Below are positions 45,388 through 53,037 of a stretch of 64,000 bases of DNA, in pieces. The DNA comes from Nitrospirota bacterium (GTDB lineage Bacteria > Nitrospirota > Nitrospiria > Nitrospirales > Nitrospiraceae): positions 186,001 through 250,000 of the forward strand of contig SCVN01000008.1 of assembly GCA_004296885.1 (NCBI GenBank). The letters run 5' to 3'. The notes below the pieces were generated by a model. That model worked only from the letters and a program-made list of their open reading frames with translations. It was not told where the DNA came from and did no database searches. Position numbers and translations under genes: made by a program. Position 1 is the first letter of the stretch; every line of letters begins with the position of its first letter.

Positions 45388-45462
45388 AACATGCTCCTCG
45401 TCTCTCGTCGTTCGTATCTCGTGCTTGGTAGAGAAGCCCTCTTTCTTCACGCTTCGTCAGGA
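45388..45462. repeat. Heptamer array 11 (degraded)
   Basis: Units such as GTCTCTC, GTCGTTC and GTATCTC on the left and TTCTTCA/CGCTTCG on the right belong to the same unit family as array 10, but the right arm is short. It separates two minus-strand genes. Confidence 0.5.
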
Positions 45463-46119
45463 TTTAAGCCGCCATGACTTCCCCTCCACAGAGATATTCT
45501 CCAGCAGCCGGTTTAAACTGTCCGTCAGCATGGCGTTGACCAACTCCTGCACGTCCTCCGGCTCGAACCAGAAGACGGTCCGAGACCGGGACCCCTCTAA
45601 GACGCGCCTGACCGTACTCCCGTCGGCCTTGTTTTTCGCCAGGATCAGGACGTGAAACTTGGCGGAAATCTCGGTGGAGCCGAATCGGCTCTTGGCATGG
45701 ACGGACAACTCTTCCACCTGCCCGGTGACGATCACGTCCGCCCCTCCCTGCGTCACAGCAGGCGTGCCGGGACGATCCGGTTGGTTCACGACATTGATCG
45801 TGACCTGCCGGCCGGTCTTCGCCAGATACTCCCCGACCAGGCGGGCCACCGACGCACCGGGCAGGCCGCCGGGCACGTCGAAATAGGTCACCCCTCCCCA
45901 GAGATGAGTCCGCAGGCCGGTCTTGCCCTTTTCCGGCCGCAGGTCTTCGAAGGCCTCGACCAGCACCAGCTCCGGACTGTCTTTCTGCGACGCCGCAGCC
46001 CGTAGTCCCGGCTGTAAATCCAGCCAGACCGTCTCCCCCTTGCCGGCACAGCCGGTCATGTTCACCAACCCCATCGCCCCCAACAGCCACAGGCTCAATC
46101 CCCACATACGGTGCCGCAT
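45457..46119 (-). CDS. DUF4410-like outer-membrane lipoprotein
   Basis: A 220-residue lipoprotein with a signal peptide ending in the lipobox MTGC (about residues 19-22). The mature part, with VLVEAFEDLRPEKGKTGLRT, VARLVGEYLAKTGRQV, ADVIVTGQVEEL and a C-terminal ELVNAMLTDSLNRLLEN, follows the plan of DUF4410/DUF4136-type lipoproteins that resemble TolB-N or LptE-like beta-alpha folds. ATG 46119 is preceded by GGAGGGG. Function unknown. Confidence 0.7.
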   Translation of the reverse strand: MRHRMWGLSLWLLGAMGLVNMTGCAGKGETVWLDLQPGLRAAASQKDSPELVLVEAFEDLRPEKGKTGLRTHLWGGVTYFDVPGGLPGASVARLVGEYLAKTGRQVTINVVNQPDRPGTPAVTQGGADVIVTGQVEELSVHAKSRFGSTEISAKFHVLILAKNKADGSTVRRVLEGSRSRTVFWFEPEDVQELVNAMLTDSLNRLLENISVEGKSWRLKS

Positions 46120-46162
46120 CGGCGTTCCCCTCCAAGCTACAGGCCCCATATTCGCCCCCTTT

Positions 46163-46561
46163 TTATACCAGGCCGAGTCCCGGCCATTGGACTTCGATCT
46201 GCTCGCCGCCCCGCCACCATTGAAACCGCTTGTGACATTGGGAGAGCGCCGCCAGCATGACCAGCACGATGAGCAGCACTATCGCCCGCCTGGTATTCCT
46301 CGGCAGCCCGGCCGACTCGGCGACGGGCACCGCTCGCCCGCAGAAGCGGCAGAGGACCGCGGTCGGCTGAATCGGCTCCGCGCAAAACGGACAGGGGCGC
46401 CGGCGCGGCGGCAAGAGAAACAACAGCAAGCCGACCAACGGCGTGAAAATGAGCGCCAGCAGGAACCAGCGGAAGCCGGAGCGGCCGAATTCCCTGGTCG
46501 CCAGGATTCCGACAGCCAAGGCCAACAGCAGCCACAAGCCTGCGCCCATTTCAAATGACAT
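46163..46561 (-). CDS. Membrane protein with zinc ribbon
   Basis: A 132-residue protein with two N-terminal membrane helices (about 8-22 and 32-50), a cytoplasmic zinc ribbon CPFC-x10-CRFC (about 57-73), and a third helix (about 92-106). The combination of helix pair and double-knuckle zinc ribbon is seen in many uncharacterised bacterial proteins. No ribosome-binding site is obvious. Function unknown. Confidence 0.65.
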   Translation of the reverse strand: MSFEMGAGLWLLLALAVGILATREFGRSGFRWFLLALIFTPLVGLLLFLLPPRRRPCPFCAEPIQPTAVLCRFCGRAVPVAESAGLPRNTRRAIVLLIVLVMLAALSQCHKRFQWWRGGEQIEVQWPGLGLV

Positions 46562-46619
46562 GCCGTGAGTGTAGCCGATGGCCGAGGCTCAGTCCACCAG
46601 AGGACACGGCGCGACTTGG

Positions 46620-47240
46620 TTATGGGGTGATGACCGGAAGCAGGCTGCGCCAGGTCTCACGGCCGATCGCCGGCACGCGCCCGTCACGGACTGCCGGATC
46701 GTCCACAGAGACATAGCGCGCCAGCTTGAAGAAGCGCCGGCCGGAGAGGACGGCGGCCACTTCCGGCTTGCGATCATGGGTCAGCGGCAGGGTATAGCCT
46801 TCGCCGCTCTTCCATTCCCAGGGCGTCGGGGCCAGGCTGAGTTGCAGCTCCTTCGCGGCGACTTCATGGTACCGGTTGATGAGGTTTCGCTTGTACTGCA
46901 GAAGGTGCGGCCCTTCGAGGATCAGCGCGAAGACGAACGCGTGGCCCCACCAGAACAACGACCGAAACGTGAACGTTTCATCGCCGGCAAAGTGCTTGGG
47001 AAAATCCAGGTACTGGTAGGGAAATTCTTCGAGGTGTTCGCCCTTCATCAACTGGAACTTGGCGGGATCGAACGTCTGCGGCGTCACCAGCGCGACCCCG
47101 GCCAGATCGGCCGTGAGCCCGACGTGGACGGCGTCCAAGGTCGCCCGCACCTTGGCCATGACGCGGGCCTTGGCCGGGAAAAACTGCCGATCCGCCACGA
47201 GGCGGAGTTCATCGGGCGTGAAGAGGGCCGGCTCATCCAT
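46620..47240 (-). CDS. Conserved-looking hypothetical protein
   Basis: A 206-residue soluble protein that I cannot place. It starts at ATG 47240 (MDEPALFTPDEL); the frame is open upstream but that part is heptamer array 12. It contains a Trp/Phe-rich segment (TFRSLFWWGHAFVFALILEG) and HEVAAKELQLSLAP. No signal peptide or cofactor motif is seen. Confidence 0.62.
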   Translation of the reverse strand: MDEPALFTPDELRLVADRQFFPAKARVMAKVRATLDAVHVGLTADLAGVALVTPQTFDPAKFQLMKGEHLEEFPYQYLDFPKHFAGDETFTFRSLFWWGHAFVFALILEGPHLLQYKRNLINRYHEVAAKELQLSLAPTPWEWKSGEGYTLPLTHDRKPEVAAVLSGRRFFKLARYVSVDDPAVRDGRVPAIGRETWRSLLPVITP

Positions 47241-47333
47241 GTGAACGATGCATGCACAACGCTGAATGATGGATGAAAGAGGACAGCCGCCTCTTCCGCC
47301 ATTCATCATTCGTCATTCCGCACTCTGCATGGT
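47241..47333. repeat. Heptamer hairpin array 12
   Basis: Left units GAACGAT, GCATGCA, CAACGCT and GAATGAT; right units GCCATTC, ATCATTC and GTCATTC. The 7-nt phase is clear in both arms. It lies between the two flanking minus-strand genes and abuts the start codon of one. Confidence 0.75.
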
Positions 47334-47337
47334 CGCG

Positions 47338-47703
47338 TCAGCGTTGATGGGTTTCGAAGAGGGCGACGTCCATATCATAGGCCAGGCGGCAGTCCGCGCA
47401 CCGCAGCCCGACACGATCTTGCACCACGTCCATCTCGCTCATCGCCAGGGCCGCCGGATGCGAGGCGAAACAATCGCCGAAACTGACGGATGCATCCCGC
47501 TCGACCGATTCCTCGCCAAGCCGGCCCTCGACCTGGGCACGGCGGGCGGTAAGCGATCGCAGCGTAAGCCGATGGAGCAAGTTGCAGGAACTGCAGCTGA
47601 GAAGGATCTTGTCCGGAAGGCCGACTTTCTTGACGTTCAGGCACAGCCGATGGGCGGCAAAGCACTGTTGGATAAAGGCGCCGCTTGTATAGAAAAGGGC
47701 CAT
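47338..47703 (-). CDS. Small cysteine-rich hypothetical protein
   Basis: A 121-residue protein with two C-x2-C pairs (CSSC at about 37-40 and CADC at about 104-107) some 64 residues apart, which could bind one metal ion if brought together. It resembles PilZ-adjacent or DnaK-suppressor-like zinc proteins only loosely, and I do not assign a family. The ATG has GGCGTAGG just upstream. Coding status is probable rather than certain. Confidence 0.5.
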   Translation of the reverse strand: MALFYTSGAFIQQCFAAHRLCLNVKKVGLPDKILLSCSSCNLLHRLTLRSLTARRAQVEGRLGEESVERDASVSFGDCFASHPAALAMSEMDVVQDRVGLRCADCRLAYDMDVALFETHQR

Positions 47704-47796
47704 CCTACGCCCCGTGGCTCCCTTGCCTGGTTCCGGTGGTTCCGGGTTCCGATAGACAAGCCCGCGCCGATCGCCCGGCGCATCGAATCGAAGGGA

Positions 47797-48162
47797 TCAG
47801 GAAGCAAGCCGGGCAAGGGCCAGCAGCGCGAGGACCCCGATCCCATAGGGCAGGAGACAAGAATACAGGACCGTCTTCAGCGGAGGCATTGCCCCCTGGT
47901 CCGTCTGCTTGGTCTTCTGTTCTTTGTAGACGAACTCGTATGACAGAATCGCAACGGTCAGCGTCAGAGCCAGAGCCCGGCTCGTGCGCGGCCAGGTATA
48001 GGCCCCGCTCAGGAGAAAATCGGCGGTGAAAAATCCGCTCAGGAAGAGGATCAGCGGCGCAACCACGAACCGGACCCCTTCGGCAAACCACGTCTGCCAG
48101 GGGACACTCTGCAGGCTGTTCGTCAGGGGGACAGCGGAACGGTCGTCGGCCGGACGACTCAT
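47797..48162 (-). CDS. Small membrane protein coupled to the zinc-finger gene
   Basis: A 121-residue protein with three hydrophobic segments (about residues 29-47, 57-74 and 96-119) and short charged loops (YKEQKTKQTDQG). The frame is open further upstream, but ATG 48162 forms ATGA with the stop codon of the zinc-finger gene, so translation is coupled. Together they may form a membrane protein and cytosolic adaptor pair. Function unknown. Confidence 0.62.
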   Translation of the reverse strand: MSRPADDRSAVPLTNSLQSVPWQTWFAEGVRFVVAPLILFLSGFFTADFLLSGAYTWPRTSRALALTLTVAILSYEFVYKEQKTKQTDQGAMPPLKTVLYSCLLPYGIGVLALLALARLAS

Positions 48163-48452
48163 GTCCCAACCGCTTGGGTGGAAGGCCCCCCCACGGAGGA
48201 CGCAGCCCCCGAAGCGGGAGCCTGGGCTCCGCGGCAGGCTTTGCAGATGCGCGGACGCTGCTTGAGAAAGGACACTTTTCCGCTGGCCAGACAACTGTAG
48301 TGCACGAACTGGTCGCAGACCGCGCAACGCGACCAGCCGCCCCGGAAGAAGGTCATGTCCCGATAAAGGCCCTTGTGGCAGACCGAGCAATTCCGGGGTT
48401 CGATCCCCAGCAGCATCGGCTCCCACGTGCCACCGGCTTTGCGAATACTCAT
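48159..48452 (-). CDS. Small protein with PHD-finger-like C4HC3 zinc module
   Basis: A 97-residue protein. Residues about 22-72 carry C-x2-C-x17-C-x2-C-x4-H-x2-C-x15-C-x2-C (CSVC, CAVC, HYSC, CKAC), which is exactly the ligand spacing of a cross-braced PHD finger, including the x4-H-x2-C step. PHD fingers are chiefly eukaryotic chromatin readers, so this could be convergent or a RING-like bacterial module. The tail is Ala/Ser/Gly-rich. It is coupled by ATGA to a membrane protein. Function unknown. Confidence 0.68.
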   Translation of the reverse strand: MSIRKAGGTWEPMLLGIEPRNCSVCHKGLYRDMTFFRGGWSRCAVCDQFVHYSCLASGKVSFLKQRPRICKACRGAQAPASGAASSVGGPSTQAVGT

Positions 48453-48495
48453 GGGCGGCAGTATAGCGAAGCTATCGGCGCAATTACAAGCGCGC

Positions 48496-48584
48496 CGAAT
48501 GCAGAACGATGCCCGCAGAATGATGCGTATCCGAATTCGCGCCTCTGCCGTTCATCGTTCATCATTCCTCGTTCATCATTTTCA
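48496..48584. repeat. Heptamer hairpin array 13
   Basis: Twelve consecutive 7-nt units (GAATGCA, GAACGAT, GAATGAT on the left; CATCGTT, CATCATT on the right) keep phase through the centre. It lies between divergent genes, the zinc-finger gene and ispA, so here it is in a promoter-side rather than a 3' position. Confidence 0.75.
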
Positions 48585-48680
48585 CCCGGTTTGACACCCC
48601 GCGAAACCATTTGTTACTCTCTCGCCTCGTAAAAGCCTAGCCGTGAGTTTTTGGCCGTCAGCCAGGAGCCCTTCCCCCTC

Positions 48681-49571
48681 ATGAACATTCGCGAATACTT
48701 GGAGCAGAAGCGCGAGGCGGTGGATCGTTTTCTGGAGTCGGTCATCCCCGATGTCAAGACCCAGCCGACAACACTCCACGAGAGCATCCGGTACAGCCTC
48801 TTTGCAGGCGGCAAGCGGGTCCGGCCGATTCTGGCGATCGCGGCGGCGGAGGCCATCGGACCCTTGTCGCCGGCCACCCTTCCCATCGCTTCGTCGCTCG
48901 AATTGATCCATACCTACTCCCTGATCCACGACGACCTGCCCGCCATGGACAACGACGACTACCGGCGGGGCAAGCTCACCAACCACAAGGTCTACGGCGA
49001 GGCCATGGCGATCCTGGCCGGGGACGCGCTGCTGACGCTCGCGTTCGAGCTCTGCAGCCGGCGCGACCTGGTGGACGGGCTGGCCCCGGCCCGTCAGGTC
49101 CAGCTTATTTACGAACTCGCCGTCGGCTCCGGCAACTTGGGCATGGTCGGCGGGCAGGTATTGGACATCCAGGCCGAGAACAAGGACATCGACCTCGTCA
49201 CGCTACAGAACATCCACAAACACAAGACCGGCATGCTCATTCGCGCCGCGGTTCGGATGGGCGCGATCGTCGCCGACGCAACGCCCGAGCAGTTGGGCCG
49301 GCTGACCGGCTATGCCGAAGACATCGGGCTGGCGTTTCAGATCGCGGACGACGTCTTGAACGTGACCGGCACGCGCGAAGAACTCGGCAAGAACGCCAAT
49401 ACCGACGCCCAGCGCGGCAAGAAAACCTACCCGACGTTCTATGGAGTCGACGGGGCCAAGGCTCTGGCGGACCAGGTTCGGGACCGCGCAATCGCGCATC
49501 TCGACGGATTCGGACCGAGCGCCGACCCGCTCCGGGAACTGGCCAAATACATCACGGCGCGCAAAAATTGA
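48681..49571 (+). CDS. ispA: Polyprenyl (farnesyl/geranyl) diphosphate synthase
   Basis: Class I trans-prenyltransferase, 296 residues, making short-chain isoprenoid diphosphates for quinones, hopanoids, carotenoids and undecaprenyl carrier. The first aspartate-rich motif is HDDLPAMDNDD (about residues 83-93), the second is IADDVLNVTG (about 225-234), and LFAGGKRVRP binds the diphosphate. The insertion pattern DDxxxxD and the length suit farnesyl diphosphate synthase. ATG 48681 follows AGGAG at about 10 nt; a TTG at 48651 is less likely. hpnA follows. Confidence 0.9.
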   Translation: MNIREYLEQKREAVDRFLESVIPDVKTQPTTLHESIRYSLFAGGKRVRPILAIAAAEAIGPLSPATLPIASSLELIHTYSLIHDDLPAMDNDDYRRGKLTNHKVYGEAMAILAGDALLTLAFELCSRRDLVDGLAPARQVQLIYELAVGSGNLGMVGGQVLDIQAENKDIDLVTLQNIHKHKTGMLIRAAVRMGAIVADATPEQLGRLTGYAEDIGLAFQIADDVLNVTGTREELGKNANTDAQRGKKTYPTFYGVDGAKALADQVRDRAIAHLDGFGPSADPLRELAKYITARKN

Positions 49572-49656
49572 AGAGCCTATAGCTGATAGCTTATGGCTAA
49601 TAGCCTGATAGTCCGGCCTCCTGCCATACGCCATCGGCCATTCGCCATACGCTCTT
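49572..49656. repeat. Heptamer array 14 (ispA/hpnA junction)
   Basis: Left units TGATAGC, TTATGGC and TAATAGC; right units GCCATAC, GCCATCG and GCCATTC. The arms pair only partly (TATGGC with GCCATA). It separates two genes that are probably co-transcribed. Confidence 0.65.
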
Positions 49657-49660
49657 GCCT

Positions 49661-50647
49661 ATGAAAGCTCTCGTCACCGGCGCGACAGGTTTCGTCGGCG
49701 CGGCCGTCGCCCGCGCGGCCGCCGCAGCCGGAGTGGACGTGCGGGTCCTCGTCCGGCCCGAGAGCGACCTGCGCAACCTTGACGGGCTGAACCTCGAACG
49801 GGCCCTGGGGGATTTGCGGGACCCGGCTTCGCTCCGCCGCGCCCTGACCGGCTGCCAGCAGCTCTACCACGTCGCCGCCCACTATGCCCTCTGGGCGCAA
49901 GATCCCCGCATCTTTTACGACATCAACGTGACCGGCACCCGTACGCTGCTGGAGGCGGCGCGCGCCGCCGGCACGGCGCGCATCGTCTATACCAGCACGA
50001 TCGGCGCGATCGGGCTGCCCGAGGGCGGCGGCCTCGGCACGGAAGAGACCCCTGTGTCACTGGCCCAGATGGCGGGGGACTATAAACGATCCAAGTACCT
50101 GGCCGAACAGGAAGTGCTGAAGATGGCGCGGGAAGGGCTGCCGGTAGTCATCGTGAACCCCTCGGCCCCGGTGGGCGAGCGGGACATCAAGCCGACTCCT
50201 ACCGGCCAGATGATCGTGGATTTTATGAAAGGCCGCATGCCGGCCTATATCGAGACCGGCATGAACCTGATCGACGTGGAGGACGTGGCGGCCGGCCATG
50301 TCCATGCCATGGAGCGGGGCCGCATCGGCGAACGGTACATCCTGGGAAACAAGAATCTGATGTTGAAGGAGATCTTCGAGATTCTCAGCCGGCTGACCGG
50401 CGTCCCGGCGCCGAGGATCAAGCTGCCCCGGCTGGCCATCCTGCCGCTGGCCTACGCCAACCAGTGGCTGGCCGACCACATCACCCACCGGCCGCCCCGC
50501 ATCCCACTGGAGGGGGTCAAGATGGCCAAGTACCGGATGCATTACGATTGCGGCAAGGCGGCGAGGGAGTTGGGCCAACCGCAGATTCCGGTGGAAGTGG
50601 CGCTGGGAAAGGCCGTACGCTGGTTCCGCGCCCAGGGCTATGCGTAG
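49661..50647 (+). CDS. hpnA: Hopanoid-associated sugar epimerase HpnA
   Basis: A 328-residue extended short-chain dehydrogenase with the NAD-binding ALVTGATGFVGAAVARA at the start, the catalytic YKRSKYLAEQE (Tyr-x3-Lys), and HVAAHYALWAQDP, NPSAPVGERDIKPTPTGQ, which are characteristic of HpnA. HpnA acts in hopanoid side-chain or head-group processing. The position after ispA supports an isoprenoid role. ATG 49661 is used instead of the TTG two codons upstream. Confidence 0.85.
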   Translation: MKALVTGATGFVGAAVARAAAAAGVDVRVLVRPESDLRNLDGLNLERALGDLRDPASLRRALTGCQQLYHVAAHYALWAQDPRIFYDINVTGTRTLLEAARAAGTARIVYTSTIGAIGLPEGGGLGTEETPVSLAQMAGDYKRSKYLAEQEVLKMAREGLPVVIVNPSAPVGERDIKPTPTGQMIVDFMKGRMPAYIETGMNLIDVEDVAAGHVHAMERGRIGERYILGNKNLMLKEIFEILSRLTGVPAPRIKLPRLAILPLAYANQWLADHITHRPPRIPLEGVKMAKYRMHYDCGKAARELGQPQIPVEVALGKAVRWFRAQGYA

Positions 50648-50662
50648 GCAAATGCGACGGGG

Positions 50663-51058
50663 CTATGAGAACATGGATTCGATGTCGCGGTCCAGGGTAA
50701 AGACGATGATGCGCTCGCCGATCTGGGTATCGATGTCGGTAAACAGGCCGACCGTTTTGGCCCTGGTAATCTCGTCCACCTGCTGACTGAGTTTCTCCCG
50801 TCCTTGCGCAATCAGATTCTGTCGTAGACGTCGCACCATCTCGATTCCTTCGGCCGTCTTGGCGAGCTGCCGTTCGGCCGGCGTCAGCACCCCCTTCAGA
50901 CGAACCAGCACGATATCTTTGATGATAAAGGCCCGGACATCCTCGGGCCCCCGCCCCATGAATTCCTGCTCGAACTTGATGACAGCGTTGCGAATGGCGC
51001 TTTCCGCTTCGCCTTTCGTTTGTCCGCTTTTCGCAGACCCTGATTGACTATGGGGCAT
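50663..51058 (-). CDS. DUF2294 family protein
   Basis: A 131-residue protein matching DUF2294: KFEQEFMGRGPEDVRAFIIK, VRLKGVLTPAERQLAKTAEG and ERIIVFTLDRDIE are the conserved blocks. The family lacks a known mechanism and is often seen near inorganic-carbon or anion uptake genes, which fits the dab genes diverging from it. ATG 51058 is taken; the frame continues ten codons upstream to 51088. It is convergent with hpnA, separated by only 15 bp. Confidence 0.8.
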   Translation of the reverse strand: MPHSQSGSAKSGQTKGEAESAIRNAVIKFEQEFMGRGPEDVRAFIIKDIVLVRLKGVLTPAERQLAKTAEGIEMVRRLRQNLIAQGREKLSQQVDEITRAKTVGLFTDIDTQIGERIIVFTLDRDIESMFS

Positions 51059-51125
51059 ACCCGAAAGCCCTATCCGGCTTGAGTCCAATAACAGGTTGTG
51101 CGTTCCGGCGCGCTATGGTAAGACA

Positions 51126-51263
51126 CCTACTCGAAGAATTGCAAACGATGGGGCCGCTGTCCTGTCACGCCAGACAAGCGGACCCATGCTCGATAGATTG
51201 CAGCGATTGCGGCAGTAGGGTAGCCGGCTTCCTCATGTTCTCGCAGGAGGTCGGCCACAGTAC
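51126..51263 (+). ncRNA. Structured leader (or small RNA) before the dab operon
   Basis: The region folds by eye into a closed multi-stem form: CCTACT (51126-51131) pairs with AGTAGG (51214-51219), a hairpin within it joins 51151-51161 to 51173-51185, and a second hairpin joins CCGGCTTCCT (51224-51233) to AGGAGGTCGG (51245-51254) with G-U pairs. It is followed by the intrinsic terminator at 51265-51315 and the dabB start. CCGGCT at 51224-51229 could instead pair with AGCCGG in the terminator's 5' arm, giving an antiterminator. No known riboswitch family is recognised. Confidence 0.5.
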
Positions 51264-51264
51264 A

Positions 51265-51315
51265 AGCCAGCCGGACGCCCCTGGGTTCTGCCAGGGCGCC
51301 GGCTGGCTTTTTTTC
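51265..51315 (+). terminator. Intrinsic terminator in the dab leader
   Basis: A 10-bp perfect stem (AGCCAGCCGG 51265-51274 with CCGGCTGGCT 51299-51308) continues inward as CGCCC-CTGG/CCAGGGCG and ends in a run of seven T (51308-51314). Its end is about 20 bp before dabB, so transcription from upstream would be attenuated or stopped here. Confidence 0.85.
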
Positions 51316-51336
51316 TGTCCTGATGCGTAGGTGCCC

Positions 51337-53037
51337 ATGGCCCCTGTGATGCTCGTCCCGCTACTGCCGCTGGTGGCGGCGTTCGTGCTTCTGATCGGCG
51401 GCTCCGAGTCTCGCGATCGGCGGGCCAAGCTCGGCGTGCTGCCCCTCCTGGCGGCATTCGTGGGGGCCGTCGTGACGTTGGCGCTCGTGTCCTCCGGTGG
51501 ACCGGTCAGCCTTCGCTTCTATGACCTGGGGCCCGCCGCCTCTCTCGCCTTGCCGCTCGGCTTCTACATCGACCGGCTCAGCGCGGTCATGATGGTCCTG
51601 ATTTCACTGGTCGGCGCCATCATCTACCGGTACTCCACGGGCTACATGTATCAAGACCGCTTCTATATCCGGTACCTCGCGCTCATCGCCTGTACGACCT
51701 TCGTCTTGCTCTGCATGGTCTCCAGCGCCAACCTGGTGATGCTGTTTGTATTCTGGCAACTGCTGAGCTATCTACTCTATCTCCTGGCCCACAACCATTC
51801 ACACGCGGCCACGCTCGAGGGGGCGTTCAGAACCTTCACGCTCTTGCGCGTCGGCGACGTGGCCTTTCTCGCGGGCATCGTGCTGGCCCATCAACTGTAC
51901 GGCACGATCGAGTTCCAGGAGCTGTTTGTCCGGGCGGCGGCGACACCCGTGACGCTCTCCCCGCTGCCGGGGGTGGAAATCGGCGGAACCACCGCCGTGA
52001 CGCTGCTCCTTTTCATCGGGGCCATGAGCAAGTCGGCGCAGTTTCCCCTCCATATCTGGCTGCCCCGCTCCCTCTATGCACCCACGCCGGTCCACGCCCT
52101 GCTCCATGCGGGGATCATCAATGCCGGCGGGTTTCTGATGAACCGGCTGGCCCCGCTCTATGGCCTGAGCCCGACGACCCTGCACGTGGCCTTCGTCGTC
52201 GGGACACTCACAGCCATTCTCGGCGCGTCGATGATGCTGGTGCAGAACGACATCAAGAAAACCCTCGGATTCTCCACGATCGGGCAGATGGGCTACATGA
52301 TCATGGAGTGCGGCTTGGGCGCCTTCTCCCTCGCGGTCTTCCACCTGATCGCGCACGGGCTCTTTAAGGCCACGGTCTTCCTGAACTGCGGCAACGTGAT
52401 TCACAAGGCCCGCCAGGAACCGACCTTCCCCCATATGCACCATGCCGTCGAAGAGCATGAGCTGTCTCGTCTCACGTGGCTGACCGGCTTTCTCACGTCG
52501 TTGCTGATGCCGCTCGTCATTCTCCTGGTCACGCACGGCGTGCTGGCCATTCCCTTGCGGGACGCGCAGGGGACCGTGATCTTCATGTTTTTCATCTGGG
52601 TCACGTCCTCGCAGGCCATCCTGACGCTCACCCGTCTGCGGGCCGTGGCTTCGTGGAAAGTGTCCGTGGCCATGCTGGTGACGCTGCTCTTCGTGGTCTT
52701 CACCTATCTGTTTGCGGCCGAGGCGTTCACGGCGTTTCTCTATCCCAACCCACAGGACGTGTCCTCCTACTTCCGGGCCGCGGCGCTCCCCCGCGGGTTC
52801 TTCGATGGGATCGTGATCGGAACCACGCTGCTGACCATGTTGAGTTGGGGCTATCTCTATGCCCAAGCCCACGGGCGCACGATGTGGATGCCCGCCTGGG
52901 CTGGCACGCTTCGAGTCCGCCTGTACGTGCTGTTCATGAACCGCCTGTATCTGGACGAACTGCACCGGAAACTCGGGCAAATCGTGATGCGGATCGCCCA
53001 TCGCCTAGACGTGAGCGCAATGGGGAGGCCCTGGTGA
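51337..53037 (+). CDS. dabB: DabB-type proton-channel subunit (NuoL/MrpA-like)
   Basis: A 566-residue polytopic protein of the complex-I antiporter family, coupled here to DabA rather than to NADH oxidation. It has about fourteen helices and the family blocks FYIDRLSAVMMVLISLVGAI, FWQLLSYLLYLLAHNH, MSKSAQFPLHIWLPRS, PTPVHALLHAGIINAGGFLM and VQNDIKKTLGFSTIGQMGYM, with the key lysines. In DAB systems this subunit is thought to pass protons that energise bicarbonate uptake. The start is ATG 51337 (GTG 51331 two codons earlier). It follows the terminator-bearing leader and overlaps the next gene. Confidence 0.9.
   Translation: MAPVMLVPLLPLVAAFVLLIGGSESRDRRAKLGVLPLLAAFVGAVVTLALVSSGGPVSLRFYDLGPAASLALPLGFYIDRLSAVMMVLISLVGAIIYRYSTGYMYQDRFYIRYLALIACTTFVLLCMVSSANLVMLFVFWQLLSYLLYLLAHNHSHAATLEGAFRTFTLLRVGDVAFLAGIVLAHQLYGTIEFQELFVRAAATPVTLSPLPGVEIGGTTAVTLLLFIGAMSKSAQFPLHIWLPRSLYAPTPVHALLHAGIINAGGFLMNRLAPLYGLSPTTLHVAFVVGTLTAILGASMMLVQNDIKKTLGFSTIGQMGYMIMECGLGAFSLAVFHLIAHGLFKATVFLNCGNVIHKARQEPTFPHMHHAVEEHELSRLTWLTGFLTSLLMPLVILLVTHGVLAIPLRDAQGTVIFMFFIWVTSSQAILTLTRLRAVASWKVSVAMLVTLLFVVFTYLFAAEAFTAFLYPNPQDVSSYFRAAALPRGFFDGIVIGTTLLTMLSWGYLYAQAHGRTMWMPAWAGTLRVRLYVLFMNRLYLDELHRKLGQIVMRIAHRLDVSAMGRPW

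Noticed and set aside
48496-48584. Heptamer arrays considered as CRISPR arrays
   Set aside because: The units are 7 nt, contiguous and inverted, without 20-40 nt repeats or unique spacers, and no cas gene is present.
51079-51330. A small open frame across the dab leader
   Set aside because: It runs through the terminator stem and T-run, has no ribosome-binding site and no protein-like composition; an RNA structure explains the region better.
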